Shown: positions 27,374 to 36,615 of the stretch, in pieces
How the letters are laid out: every line of letters starts with the position of its first letter
Position numbering within the stretch: position 1 is the first letter of the stretch
Assembly: GCF_001404985.1 (NCBI RefSeq)
Contig: NZ_JRLF01000006.1
Span: forward strand, 496,001-560,000
Length of the DNA: 64,000 bases
Source: Flavobacterium aquidurense
GTDB lineage: Bacteria; Bacteroidota; Bacteroidia; Flavobacteriales; Flavobacteriaceae
Direction of reading: 5' to 3'
Position numbers and translations under genes: made by a program
Notes under the pieces: model-generated
What the model saw: only the letters and a program-made list of their open reading frames with translations
Databases searched by the model: none
What the model was told of the DNA's origin: nothing

Positions 27374-29548
27374 ATGAACACAGTTACACCTTGGAGCGCA
27401 ACTGCGCAGGCAGATATTGAAAATAGTGAGGTATTATTAGAAAGAAAAATTTTTGATTATACCTATCAACTGTATAATACAGGAGACTCTTTGTGGATTG
27501 TCGCGCTGCTGCCTGAAAACAGAAAAATGGCATTTCGTGCCGCATTTGGAATGAACAGTTGCTTTGAAGTTGTCAATCTTTTTGATGATGGAGATACTAT
27601 CGTAATTATGCTCAACTCAAGACTGGGCAGTTATGAAGTCAAAATTGATTTTCCTGACAATTATTTACATTATACAACCGCTTTTACAGCAAATATGCCC
27701 TTAATGATTCCGTTCTGGCCTCGTGATATAATGCCGCTTACCCAAAACGGAAGTGTCGAAAACACTAACGGAAAAATTCATATACACCAGAAAGGTACCA
27801 GATCAGGATTGCTTTATGCAACGATGACGAATCCTAAGAGCGGTTCGATATTTTATTTCCAAAATCTTACGTCACTTTCACCATATTGCGAGGCTACCCA
27901 AACTTCGGCAGCAGAAACTGTTGGTGGAGACTGGCCGGAAATTGGCTTTAAATTGCCTGTTACAAAAGAGCTGCCAATACCTTCCGGCAAGCCTTTTATA
28001 ATTTCTGATGCGTATGTTATTTTCGAAGATACAGCGGAAGATCCTTCATTACTATGTCAAAATTTTTTAAATAATCTGAGTAAAATATATAGCGTAATTC
28101 CCCATCCAAAAATTGAATATCACAATTGGCCGGAAATTGCCCAAAAAGTATCAAAAGATTTATACCATAACAAAGGAGCCTGGACACAAACTAACGGTTT
28201 TCCATATCTCAATGCTTATTTGTGCGATTATAAAACTCCTGCAGAAAGTATGGTACAGCTTGCCGTAGCTGTTCCCTGCAAAGAATTTGAAAAATGGACT
28301 GGCGAAAAACAACCGCTATGTGTTGATCTCATTAGTGGACTTCCGGAGTTTTATGACCCAAAAATTAAGTGCATCAATCGCTGGCTTCCTGCATTATGCG
28401 ATGAGCTGGACAACTCTGAGGAGCAAAAAAAAGAAATGGTTATGGATTCCTGGTATCTCCATCACCCATTAATGAATCTTGCCAGATTAGCATTGCACAA
28501 GGATAAAACTGCAGAAAAACTAGTAATCGATTCTATTGATTATGTAATTAAGGTTGCGCATCATTTTAAATATGAATGGCCGGTATTTTATGACATGGAG
28601 ACATTTGAGGTTATAAAAAAAGAAACTGCACCGGGAGATGGCGGAGAAAAAGATGTACCTGGAGCATATGCACATTTAATGCTGTTGCTTTACCGCCTGA
28701 CAAAAGAAAAACGTTATTTGAACGAAGCAGAAAAAGCCGCTAAAAAACTAACAGATATAGGATCTGATATTTTTTATCAGGCAAACAATACTTCTTTTGC
28801 TGCCGGCGCACTTTTAGAACTTTATAAAATAACCAACAAAAAGCTTTATTTGAATATTAGTTATACCTGTCTAGCGGGTTTGTTCAAAAACATGCAAATA
28901 TGGGATTGCCAATATGGGTATGGAAAAAATTTTAATAATTTCTTTTCTGTTTTTCCGCTTAACGATGCGCCTTACACATCTGCTTATGAAGAAATGGAAG
29001 TTTATGCTGCATTATCAGAGTATTTGATTCAGGCGAAAGACGTAGCAATATTACCTTCTTTAAGAATTTTGATTCCTGAATTTATTAAATATGCGATTAA
29101 TAGAATTGCTTATTATTATCCGTCTATGTTACCAAAGGAAATGCTTTCTGAAGAAGTAAAAACCGGAGAATTACAACCTGATCTCTGGATTCCACTAGAG
29201 GATTTATACAACGGCTGGGAACAGAGTGGTCAAGTAGGCCAAGAAGTTTATGGTGCCGGAATTGCGTTTGGCATCGTACCGCGACAATACATAAAAGTAA
29301 AGGAAGATTTTCTGGTTTTTGTAGATTATCCTGTTACTCATTATACACAGAAAGGAAAATCAGTAACAATAGTATTGGATGGTGATCCGGACATGCATTG
29401 CAATTTGAAAATTATTGCACTTAATACAATCAATCATAAAATAGATGTACTTCAGGATCGGGAAATCCTGAAAGGCAGGAAGAAAAATAAAAAAGTGAAA
29501 GAATACGAAGTTTCAGGAAAAGGTGTACTAAAAATACAATGGAAATAA
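27374..29548 (+). CDS. Uncharacterised protein, possible (alpha/alpha)6-barrel carbohydrate enzyme
   Basis: 724 residues, no signal peptide. The first 230 residues look beta-rich. From about 240 to 620 comes a series of helical pairs with aromatic and acidic motifs (YMH-like SWYLHHPLMNLARLAL, FYDMETFEVIKK, PGAYAHLMLLLYRLTKEKRYL, NTSFAAGALLELYKITNKKLYL, SAYEEMEVYAALSEYL), which is the pattern of six-hairpin glycosidases and lyases. The tail is a beta domain with GDPDMHCNLKIIALN. I do not know the family. It lies 35 nt after the barrel gene and two after GH130, so a cytoplasmic role on a related sugar is a reasonable inference. Confidence 0.55.
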   Translation: MNTVTPWSATAQADIENSEVLLERKIFDYTYQLYNTGDSLWIVALLPENRKMAFRAAFGMNSCFEVVNLFDDGDTIVIMLNSRLGSYEVKIDFPDNYLHYTTAFTANMPLMIPFWPRDIMPLTQNGSVENTNGKIHIHQKGTRSGLLYATMTNPKSGSIFYFQNLTSLSPYCEATQTSAAETVGGDWPEIGFKLPVTKELPIPSGKPFIISDAYVIFEDTAEDPSLLCQNFLNNLSKIYSVIPHPKIEYHNWPEIAQKVSKDLYHNKGAWTQTNGFPYLNAYLCDYKTPAESMVQLAVAVPCKEFEKWTGEKQPLCVDLISGLPEFYDPKIKCINRWLPALCDELDNSEEQKKEMVMDSWYLHHPLMNLARLALHKDKTAEKLVIDSIDYVIKVAHHFKYEWPVFYDMETFEVIKKETAPGDGGEKDVPGAYAHLMLLLYRLTKEKRYLNEAEKAAKKLTDIGSDIFYQANNTSFAAGALLELYKITNKKLYLNISYTCLAGLFKNMQIWDCQYGYGKNFNNFFSVFPLNDAPYTSAYEEMEVYAALSEYLIQAKDVAILPSLRILIPEFIKYAINRIAYYYPSMLPKEMLSEEVKTGELQPDLWIPLEDLYNGWEQSGQVGQEVYGAGIAFGIVPRQYIKVKEDFLVFVDYPVTHYTQKGKSVTIVLDGDPDMHCNLKIIALNTINHKIDVLQDREILKGRKKNKKVKEYEVSGKGVLKIQWK

Positions 29549-29647
29549 ACTAAAGCTTATTGATAATGTGATACACCTGCAACTGGCAATCTTACAAACT
29601 CTAACATCAAATCTATAAGTATTAGACACTGATATGTATTAGCCTAA

Positions 29648-29893
29648 ATTATAAAAGATAAAAAAGAAAAACTTTTAGGCTGGCAATCACTTGATAATTC
29701 TACTATTAAGAATGTGGGAAAAGTGATTTTTAAACCAAAAGGCAAGGCTACTGAAATCGATGTAACCATTTCTTATCAGGCTCCATTGGGCATTGCGGGA
29801 GAACGCATCGCATCATTCTTTAATCCTTATTTCGAAAAATTGGTCAAAGACAATATTACTAATTTCAAATCCTATTTAGAATCAGGTCACTAA
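29648..29893 (+). pseudogene. C-terminal remnant of an SRPBCC (cyclase/dehydrase) protein
   Basis: This 81-codon open frame has no start codon and follows an in-frame stop at 29645. It reads KEKLLGWQSLDNSTIKNVGK, then VIFKPKGKATEIDVTISYQ and ends FFNPYFEKLVKDNITNFKSYLESGH. That matches the last half of polyketide-cyclase/SRPBCC proteins (GWRSL ... V.F.P...GTEV ... DL..FK..LE.G). The N-terminal 60-70 residues are missing and I cannot find them upstream. It is a decayed gene. Confidence 0.75.
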
Positions 29894-29918
29894 TTTATGA
29901 TATTAAAAAAAAGGCATT

Positions 29919-29955
29919 AAAAAACCTGTAGCAATTGCTACAGGTTTTTTTTGAC
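29919..29955. terminator. Bidirectional terminator
   Basis: A near-perfect palindrome, AAAAACCTGTAGC / GCTACAGGTTTTT, with T-run on the plus and A-run mirrored on the minus strand; it serves the small lipoprotein gene at 29987 and the remnant. Confidence 0.85.
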
Positions 29956-29986
29956 ATTAAATAAAGCTTCAGTAATTATTTAATGC

Positions 29987-30283
29987 CTATTTTCCTTTTG
30001 CTGTACTTGTAGAATCTGTTCGCACACTAGTGTTTCCTTTTTGTAATGTTCCTGCAGAGCCTGAACCCGTAGAACCTTCACCAGTTGCACCGGTTGTTCC
30101 GGTTGTACTTGTATTAAGATTTGTTGTGTCTGAGTTAGGAGAAATACTATCCACCGTTGTTTGAGTCGAATCGCTTTCGTTTGTATAATTATCTGCGGGA
30201 GCAGTTTCATTTTTTTTACAAGAAAAAGCAAGTCCAACAAATAGAACAAGTGCCGCCATTTTGATCTTGAATAAGTTTTTCAT
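29987..30283 (-). CDS. Small Ser/Thr/Gly-rich lipoprotein
   Basis: 98 residues. Lipobox LAFSC with Cys22. The mature part is low complexity, rich in Thr, Ser, Gly and Asn, with a TGTTGATGEGSTGSG stretch, so probably disordered. An overlapping frame from 30249 is a shadow. Similar small lipoproteins are common in flavobacteria. It lies at the 3' side of the stressosome operon on the same strand, 142 nt away. Confidence 0.7.
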   Translation of the reverse strand: MKNLFKIKMAALVLFVGLAFSCKKNETAPADNYTNESDSTQTTVDSISPNSDTTNLNTSTTGTTGATGEGSTGSGSAGTLQKGNTSVRTDSTSTAKGK

Positions 30284-30425
30284 GATAGTTTTTTTAGTTT
30301 ATAATATTAATACGAAGTTAAAACACTGATTGTGTTATAATTTACATCATTTATCAGATATGTTACACAATACGTATTATGACAGACTATTACTTTCAAT
30401 TTGATAATATTTAAACCTTACATCA

Positions 30426-32057
30426 TTATTTTTTTGGCAAATAAATATAAAACGTTGTTCCTTGTCCGGGTTGGCTTGTAAAATTAATTGCTCCGTTATG
30501 GTTTTCTATGATTCGTTTGCATAAAGCAAGACCAATTCCGTTACCGCCATATTGATCGCGTTGGTGAAGTCTTTGAAACATATCAAATATTCGACCAGAA
30601 TAATCACTGTCCATCCCGATACCATTATCAGCAATCGAAATCAGGTGATATTCTCCAAACGGAATTAAATTACTGTCAGGAAGAGAATTATTAGCAGAAA
30701 AAGTTGTTGCAGTAATACTCACAGAGGGTTGTGCCGCATTAAATTTAAGTGCATTATTGACCAGATTATAAAATAACTGACGCAACTGTGTACTTAATCC
30801 GGTAACTTCCGGCAATGGACTTATGTGAATCAGGGCATTTTTTTCTTCAATAACCATGCTTAGGTCATTTAAGGTTTCTGTGATAATTTCGTTAAGATCA
30901 ACCTGCGTAAGCTGATGAATTTTATTATCTATTCTGGAATAATTTAAAACGTCTGAAATCAAATCAGATAACCTTCCGGCTGCAAGACTGATTCTGTCAA
31001 AATAATATTGTTTTCGCTGTTCTTCAGATAAATGTTCTCCTGCACGCGATAGCATAATCATAATTTTACGAAGTGGTTCTTGTAAATCATGACTGGCAAT
31101 AAAGGCAAATTGCTCCAGTTCTTTATTTTTAAATAATAATTTTGAATTCGCACTTTCTAATTCACGCTGAATCATTTTTAATTCAGAATTATCCTTAAGT
31201 GTTTCTACTACTGTTTTTTGAGCATTGATATCAACAAAATAAATAAGCCAGCTATTAAAAGATCCGTCTTCTGCTTTATTGGGTACAATCGAAATAAGAT
31301 GCCAGACATATACTGAATCTTTTTTGATTCTGGTTTCTCCAAAAAAGTCAGATCTTGTTTTCTTTGCCTTGCTCCACCCTTCTCCTATTGCTTCAAGATC
31401 ATCAGGATGAATAAAATTGCCCAACGCTTTTTTATCAAAAACTGTTAAAGGCAATTGCAAATAATTTTTAAGGGAATCATTGGTTACCAAAACATTATTT
31501 CGCTCATTCACTATACATATTAAAACCGGAAGCGTATTGGCAAGCTGTCTGTACCTGTTCTCGCTTTCTCCCAGTTTTTCTGATAATGCTATAAGCTCAA
31601 TATTCTTTTTTCTGATTTCGTCATAAGGTGATAAAGGAGGTTCGTATTTAAAATAATCGACTAAACTCTTGATTTTTATATCAGACAAAAGTCCAGGAGC
31701 TAATACCGGCTGGCTCAATTTAGTCACAGATTGATTGTTTGCAAATGTATACTCGATATCGCCTGATATTTTTGCAGCATATTCAAATGCTTCAGGGCTG
31801 CATTTTTTTAGATCTACAGTATCGGTAAGTATCGCCAGTATCTCTTTTTGAGTTGGTCTGATGACGTTTATTCCAATAACTAAAACTGAGTTTTTCCCTT
31901 TGGCAATAGAACATCTGGCCACTTCAGATACGGCTGTCGAAAATCTTGTCTGCGCTGATGATGGCATACCGCACATTTCGGCAATTTTCATTGCTCGTTT
32001 ATGGGCAAGAATTAAGTCCATTTCGTTATCAAGATTAATTTTTACAATCTCCTTCAT
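30426..32057 (-). CDS. Hybrid-sensing histidine kinase with N-terminal RsbT-like domain and PAS
   Basis: 543 residues. Residues 1-130 look like a degenerate RsbT/HATPase-type domain (SSAQTRFSTAVSEVARCSIA) lacking the glycine boxes. A coil leads to a PAS domain at about 165-280 (RYRQLANTLPVLICIVNE). The dimerisation helix has the phosphorylated His323 in ASHDLQEPLRK. The ATPase domain follows with N box YNLVNNALKF, DNGIGMD, and GNGIGLALCKRI. It is soluble (no membrane helix). As the last gene of the stressosome operon, 5 nt after rsbX, it may be the output, passing the RsbT signal to an unlinked response regulator. No receiver is encoded beside it. Confidence 0.85.
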   Translation of the reverse strand: MKEIVKINLDNEMDLILAHKRAMKIAEMCGMPSSAQTRFSTAVSEVARCSIAKGKNSVLVIGINVIRPTQKEILAILTDTVDLKKCSPEAFEYAAKISGDIEYTFANNQSVTKLSQPVLAPGLLSDIKIKSLVDYFKYEPPLSPYDEIRKKNIELIALSEKLGESENRYRQLANTLPVLICIVNERNNVLVTNDSLKNYLQLPLTVFDKKALGNFIHPDDLEAIGEGWSKAKKTRSDFFGETRIKKDSVYVWHLISIVPNKAEDGSFNSWLIYFVDINAQKTVVETLKDNSELKMIQRELESANSKLLFKNKELEQFAFIASHDLQEPLRKIMIMLSRAGEHLSEEQRKQYYFDRISLAAGRLSDLISDVLNYSRIDNKIHQLTQVDLNEIITETLNDLSMVIEEKNALIHISPLPEVTGLSTQLRQLFYNLVNNALKFNAAQPSVSITATTFSANNSLPDSNLIPFGEYHLISIADNGIGMDSDYSGRIFDMFQRLHQRDQYGGNGIGLALCKRIIENHNGAINFTSQPGQGTTFYIYLPKK

Positions 32058-32062
32058 AGCAC

Positions 32063-33076
32063 TTAAATTATTTTTCCAACAAGAACTGTTGCATCATCAG
32101 TACCTCTGATATTATCTTTATATAAAGAGGAAGCGATCACACCCGGATTTTGCTTAATGATCGAAGTAAGATCGTTTAAGTTCCATCTGGTACGCAGTCC
32201 GTCACTATGCATTACTATAATCTGATGTTTTTGATAAGGTACAATCGTGCTGTTTAAGGTACGCGGAATATTATGGCCTATAATCCCATTATACGGGGTA
32301 TAGGTTTTATTTTCTAAGCCGCGATAAATACGTGTATTGATATTACCAACACCACAAATGTTCCAGTTTTCAGATTTATAATCTACTGCTGCAATGGTAG
32401 CCACCAATCCCCTGCTTTTTTTTACTTTTTCGTGAATTTCTCTAAGAATAGCTGTTGGTTCATGCTCTGTCGTTTGTTTAAACGCTTTTATAGCTTGTTG
32501 TACGGCCTCATGAGCATTTGCTCCGTGACCTAAACCGTCTCCTACAAAAATGTAAAAACCTTTTTTTGAATATTTAATATAATATCCGTCACCACAAAAG
32601 CGTTCTCCGGGATAGTTTACACTAACGGCAGAAAAATTGAATCCGCTTGCCATTAATGGAATGTCAAAATCCAATTTATCACAAATTTTAACATATTGAA
32701 CAGTTCCCCAATTTCTCAGGGAATAAATCTGAAAATCATTACTCAGTCTTTTTATGGCGCCTAAGCCGTGGCCAAGCGTATTGGATGAAGAATAACCGTC
32801 ATTCATTATTTTGGCTATATTATCAATCCCTACTCCTTTATCCAGGCAATAAATCTCGATCTGGTTATGTCCATCGGCATGGTGTGCCCTGTATAAGAGT
32901 TCACCGCCTTGTGCATATTTAATTAAATTAGAAGTTAGTTCAGCAACTATTATATCTGTTTCTGCCGCTCTGTGAGGCGTAAATCCCAATTGAAGCGCCA
33001 AATTATGTATTTCTCGTTTTATAAAAGCGATCAGACTGCGATCGTCGATTTTATAACTCGAAAATGTATTATCCAT
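32063..33076 (-). CDS. RsbX-like protein: RsbT-type ATPase domain fused to SpoIIE-type PP2C phosphatase
   Basis: 337 residues. Residues 1-135 form a serine-kinase-type HATPase domain (ETDIIVAELTSNLIKYAQ with the N box, DKGVGI, LGHGLGAIKRLS). Residues 140-337 form a PP2C-type phosphatase with GDGYYIKY, VGDGLGHGANAHEA for metal binding, and DDATVLVG at the end. RsbX dephosphorylates RsbR and RsbS to reset the stressosome. The start overlaps rsbT by 8 nt and the stop is 5 nt before the kinase, so translation is coupled. Confidence 0.88.
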   Translation of the reverse strand: MDNTFSSYKIDDRSLIAFIKREIHNLALQLGFTPHRAAETDIIVAELTSNLIKYAQGGELLYRAHHADGHNQIEIYCLDKGVGIDNIAKIMNDGYSSSNTLGHGLGAIKRLSNDFQIYSLRNWGTVQYVKICDKLDFDIPLMASGFNFSAVSVNYPGERFCGDGYYIKYSKKGFYIFVGDGLGHGANAHEAVQQAIKAFKQTTEHEPTAILREIHEKVKKSRGLVATIAAVDYKSENWNICGVGNINTRIYRGLENKTYTPYNGIIGHNIPRTLNSTIVPYQKHQIIVMHSDGLRTRWNLNDLTSIIKQNPGVIASSLYKDNIRGTDDATVLVGKII

Positions 33077-33485
33077 TTTTCCATTTTGTTATGGTAACAG
33101 TTGTTCCGTTTCCCAGTTCTGTTTTAATATCAAACTCATTTACAAGTCTTTTTGTACCCGGCAAGCCAAGGCCCAAACTTTTTCCTGTACTATATCCGTC
33201 TTTCATGGCTAATGTAATATCTGGTATTCCAGGGCCATTATCAATAAAAGTAACACGAACACCATTGTCGCGCCCGTTGCTGACAGATTCTATAACGACT
33301 TTTCCGCCGCCTCCATATTTCAAAAGGTTACGAACAAGTTCACTTGTAGCAGTAATTAACTTGGTTTGATTTAAGATACTCATTCCAACTTTTACGCCAT
33401 AATCCCTCACGCGGTTACGCAATGGCACCACATCCTGTTCTTTTATGATAAGTATCTCTTCTTTATTATTCGTTGTCGTCGTCAT
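33069..33485 (-). CDS. rsbT: RsbT, anti-sigma-regulatory-type serine/threonine kinase
   Basis: 138 residues from the ATG at 33485 (MTTTTNNKEE); the longer frame to 33551 would lie within rsbS. HATPase motifs: ATSELVRNLLKYGGGG (N box), IDNGPGIPD (G1) and STGKSLGLGLPGTKRLVNEF (G2). RsbT is held by the RsbR/RsbS complex, phosphorylates both upon stress and then is released to act on its target. In Bacillus that is RsbU; here no rsbU gene follows, but the RsbX fusion and a kinase do. It overlaps rsbS by 20 nt. Confidence 0.9.
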   Translation of the reverse strand: MTTTTNNKEEILIIKEQDVVPLRNRVRDYGVKVGMSILNQTKLITATSELVRNLLKYGGGGKVVIESVSNGRDNGVRVTFIDNGPGIPDITLAMKDGYSTGKSLGLGLPGTKRLVNEFDIKTELGNGTTVTITKWKNG

Positions 33486-33864
33486 AAGTCTGCTCCTGAT
33501 TATCGCCATTGTACATTTTTGCGCGAAGCAGATCCATGCCTTTTTCAACATTCAGGGCACTTATAACACCATTTAAGGACAATCCAAGTTCTACAAGGGT
33601 AATAGCAACTGCAGGCTGCATTCCTACTACCACTGTTTGGGCATCCATAATTTTAGACATAACGGCAATATTCCCAAGGATACGCCCCATGAACGAATCA
33701 ATTATAGAAACTGCTGATATATCAATTAGTACACCTTTTGAGCTGTATTTATTTATAGTATTTATTAAGTCTGATTCCAGGTTTTCTGCCAGTTGATCAT
33801 ACAAATCTACTTGTATGGTAACCAACAAAAAATCTCCCATCTTAAGTATAGGAATTCTTTCCAT
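33466..33864 (-). CDS. rsbS: RsbS, stressosome STAS-domain scaffold
   Basis: 132 residues, a single STAS domain. The phospho-acceptor is Ser57 in VLIDISAVSIIDSFMGRI, equivalent to Ser59 of B. subtilis RsbS. The acidic tail (NQEQTYDDDNE) overlaps the start of rsbT. It co-assembles with RsbR into the stressosome core that binds RsbT. It begins 18 nt after the rsbR stop. Confidence 0.92.
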   Translation of the reverse strand: MERIPILKMGDFLLVTIQVDLYDQLAENLESDLINTINKYSSKGVLIDISAVSIIDSFMGRILGNIAVMSKIMDAQTVVVGMQPAVAITLVELGLSLNGVISALNVEKGMDLLRAKMYNGDNQEQTYDDDNE

Positions 33865-33882
33865 GTTCTAAATCTTATTGAA

Positions 33883-34713
33883 TTATTTTCTCTTTACCAC
33901 AGTAAGCTGCAGCATGTCAAATGCTGTTTGAAGCGCACTTGCAAGTGATGCTTTTGTGATAATACCGGTAAGATCTATACCTAAATGTACAACCGTTTGG
34001 GCAATTTCAGGACGAATACCGCTTATGATACATTCTGCTCCCATTAAACGTGTTGCACTTACCGTTTTTATTAAATGCTGTGCTACTAAAGAATCTACTG
34101 CCGGTACACCTGAAATATCAAGAATAGCAATAGAACTTCCTGTATCAACGATTTGCTGTAAAAGATTTTCCATTACAACCTGAGTTCTTGAACTGTCAAG
34201 TGTCCCAATGATTGGTAAAGCAACAACACCATCCCAAACTCTGATAACCGGAGTCGAAATCTCACTAATTTCGTCAATTTGTCTTGAAATTACATCTTCA
34301 CGACCTTTCATATACGCCTCAAAAGTCATGATAGTCATGTTATCTATAACGCTGCCTAATATTAAATTAGCATCATAAAGCTTTACAGGATCTCTTTCTA
34401 ATTCTGAAAGAATTTGTGAAGCCGCTTCTTTAAACGAAATAAGGTATTGTGCATTTTCTCTTGGCGAAAAACCTCTTTTTGCTCTTGAACTTGAAATTCC
34501 GATAAGTAAATCATGTACTTTTTCGAATTCTTCTGATTCCTGGTTGTTGCCATTTGAGATACGTAAAGCATCCAATAACAGTGAGGTAAATTCTTTTGAT
34601 TCTTCTTCTTCAGTTATCCCATCAGTTGATCCGTTTTCCAGAAGAAGTTGAGACCATATGGTTAGTAATTTGTTTTCGTGCTCTTTTAAGCTGCTTAGGA
34701 CATTATTTTGCAT
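33883..34713 (-). CDS. rsbR: RsbR-type stressosome sensor (RsbRD N-terminal domain plus STAS)
   Basis: 276 residues from the ATG at 34713 (MQNNVLSSLKEHE); an extra ATG at 34743 adds ten residues without support. The N-terminal 150 residues are all-helical and fit the RsbRD sensor type rather than a globin. The STAS domain (about 155-270) contains SIAILDISGVPAVDSLVAQH with the conserved Ser/Thr site and RPEIAQTVVHLGIDLTGI. First gene of the rsbRST-X-kinase operon, likely setting its sensitivity. The signal sensed is unknown. Confidence 0.9.
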   Translation of the reverse strand: MQNNVLSSLKEHENKLLTIWSQLLLENGSTDGITEEEESKEFTSLLLDALRISNGNNQESEEFEKVHDLLIGISSSRAKRGFSPRENAQYLISFKEAASQILSELERDPVKLYDANLILGSVIDNMTIMTFEAYMKGREDVISRQIDEISEISTPVIRVWDGVVALPIIGTLDSSRTQVVMENLLQQIVDTGSSIAILDISGVPAVDSLVAQHLIKTVSATRLMGAECIISGIRPEIAQTVVHLGIDLTGIITKASLASALQTAFDMLQLTVVKRK

Positions 34714-35160
34714 TTGTTTTAAATTTGGATTTGGATGGAACAATATATTTGTATAGGTGTGGATTTATTAAATTTAAAAAAATGCTTTAAAACCTATCAA
34801 AAATAAAATCTTTTAGAAATTATTTTCTCAGGTTAAACTATAGCAATCTCAAAATAAAGAACTTACATTTTCAATTTTACATTAAAAAAAAATTAATCGC
34901 TAATTCTGGCTTTTAATATAATTTTATTTAAAAAAATGAAGGTCTTATACTCTAAAATGCTTATCAAATGTATATTACACGTTAATAATAATTTTATAAA
35001 ATTACCTCTTAATCTTACACTATTAACATGTAAAATTAGCTTAATAACATTAAATATAAAAAACCAAATCTACTAATAATTTTCTTGCTAAAAGTAAAAA
35101 AACCTGCGAATTAAATAATTGCAGGTTTTTTTAATATAAAGAACTGATTACCAATTAATT
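34714..35160. other. Intergenic region upstream of the stressosome operon
   Basis: No gene. Very AT-rich. Contains the terminator of the YciF-like gene at 35096-35132. The operon promoter must lie here but I cannot identify it. Confidence 0.5.
35090..35132 (-). terminator. Terminator of the YciF-like gene
   Basis: AAAAAACCTGC pairs with GCAGGTTTTTTT through an AATT-rich stem; the minus strand ends in a T-run. Confidence 0.85.
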
Positions 35161-35781
35161 TTACTCTTCAGTAGCATCAAAATTAATAGTATTGTAAGCC
35201 GCTTCTGTAAGAGTTACGTCTGCTTCTTTTTCTTCATTTAAAGTTTGAACTAACAATTCTACTGCTTCATCCTCTCCCAGAGTTTTTGCAAATGCAGCAA
35301 GAGTTCCGTAAGTAGCGATTTCGTAGTGCTCAATTTTTTGAGATGCAGCAATAATTCCGGCATCACGTACTGCCCCTACTTCTGTTTCTTCCATAATACC
35401 TTCACCTTCTTTAATAAGGCCTTCCATAGCATCACATTTTTTTGCTGCTGCTTTTTCTCCAATAGATGCAAAAACCTGCTCTAATCTTGTTACCTGATTT
35501 TCTGTAACTGTAAGGTGGTCATTGATCGCATCAATTAAGTTTTGAGAAGTTGCATTTTTAGCCATTTTAGGAAGTGCTTTTGTCAAAGCTTTCTCTGCCC
35601 AGTAAATGTCTTTTAATGAATCTACAAATAATTCTCTCAATCCATCTGCTGCAGATGATTTTGCTTTAACAACTCCTTTTGGTGTTGTAGTTTTTGATGT
35701 ACTTGCAGTTTTTGTTGCAGTTGTAGATTTTGCCGTAGCAGTTGTTTTCTTAGCCGGTGTTTTTGTGTTTGAATCTTTCAT
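35161..35781 (-). CDS. YciE/YciF family ferritin-like protein (DUF892)
   Basis: 206 residues. The first 40 are a Lys/Ala/Thr tail (PAKKTTATAKSTTATK) that resembles histone H1-like tails and could bind DNA. The four-helix ferritin-like domain runs from about 45 (LRELFVDSLKDIYWAEKALT) with metal-ligand candidates in DIYWAEKAL, KIEHYEIATYGTL and LNEEKEADVTLTEAA. This family is induced by stress in many bacteria. The gene stands alone near the stressosome operon but is separated by a terminator. Confidence 0.88.
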   Translation of the reverse strand: MKDSNTKTPAKKTTATAKSTTATKTASTSKTTTPKGVVKAKSSAADGLRELFVDSLKDIYWAEKALTKALPKMAKNATSQNLIDAINDHLTVTENQVTRLEQVFASIGEKAAAKKCDAMEGLIKEGEGIMEETEVGAVRDAGIIAASQKIEHYEIATYGTLAAFAKTLGEDEAVELLVQTLNEEKEADVTLTEAAYNTINFDATEE

Positions 35782-36066
35782 GATGTTTTTTTTTTAAAAT
35801 TTTATAAGTCAAATGTATAACTCATGTCTTATGAGAATCTTATAGAATTAAATCTCAATCTTACATCTTTTAAACCCTTATAAATCAATACATAACAAAG
35901 TTTTAATTGTATAACAAACAAATATAATTATGTAATTCGATAACAATCTTCCATCCTTACTTTTGAGTCTATTGTGGTATTTAGAGACAAGCTTAGTTTT
36001 TGTTTTTATTGCCTTAATTATAGTACTTCATTCAAATAAAAAATATTGTAAAAACAATTCCTTATT

Positions 36067-36495
36067 ATGACAAATAATACAACAACTAAAACACAAAATT
36101 TTTTTAGAATCCTTTTAGGTCTCTTTATGATAATGGCTGCTATTGGACATTTTACTTTTCAGCGACAAGATTTTCAGGCACAAGTCCCTAACTGGGTTCC
36201 TCTGGATAAAGATCTTGTTGTGATACTGTCCGGTATAGTAGAGATTGCTCTGGGACTTGCAATGGTTTTTCTAACAAAATATAAAATACAAACAGGCCTG
36301 GCACTGGCCATTTTTTATGTCTTGGTGTTTCCGGGTAATATTGCCCAATATATAAATGGTACTGATGCTTTTGGTCTTGATACAGACAGGGCCAGATTGA
36401 TCAGGCTAATTTTTCAGCCTGTATTAATTTTGGTTACATTATGGTCTACTGGTGCCCTTGATTATATTAAAAGAAAATTAGCACACGTATTATAG
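36067..36495 (+). CDS. DoxX family membrane protein
   Basis: 142 residues with four predicted membrane helices (about 12-28, 47-67, 75-92, 108-125). The first helix region FFRILLGLFMIMAAIGHFTF and PNWVPLDKDLVVILSGIVEI fit small DoxX/DoxX-like proteins. Function unknown; linked to redox and membrane integrity in mycobacteria. It is monocistronic with its own terminator. Confidence 0.8.
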   Translation: MTNNTTTKTQNFFRILLGLFMIMAAIGHFTFQRQDFQAQVPNWVPLDKDLVVILSGIVEIALGLAMVFLTKYKIQTGLALAIFYVLVFPGNIAQYINGTDAFGLDTDRARLIRLIFQPVLILVTLWSTGALDYIKRKLAHVL

Positions 36496-36518
36496 GCATC
36501 ATCCTTTGATAAAACGAG

Positions 36519-36560
36519 AAAGTCCGCATTTCGATTGAATTGAACTGCGGACTTTTTATT
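36519..36560 (+). terminator. Rho-independent terminator
   Basis: Stem AAAGTCCGCA / TGCGGACTTT with a 17-nt loop, then a T-run. Confidence 0.85.
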
Positions 36561-36615
36561 TATAAATCATAAATACATTCTGATTCTTAAAATTTCGATA
36601 ACTTTGAATTTTAAT

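Noticed and set aside
29980..30249. 89-codon minus-strand frame overlapping the small lipoprotein
   Set aside because: The overlapping frame 29987-30283 has a lipobox and a proper signal peptide, so this is a shadow.
30426..34713. Sigma-B operon
   Set aside because: Stressosome genes are clear, but no sigma factor, anti-sigma RsbW or RsbV gene is found in the window.
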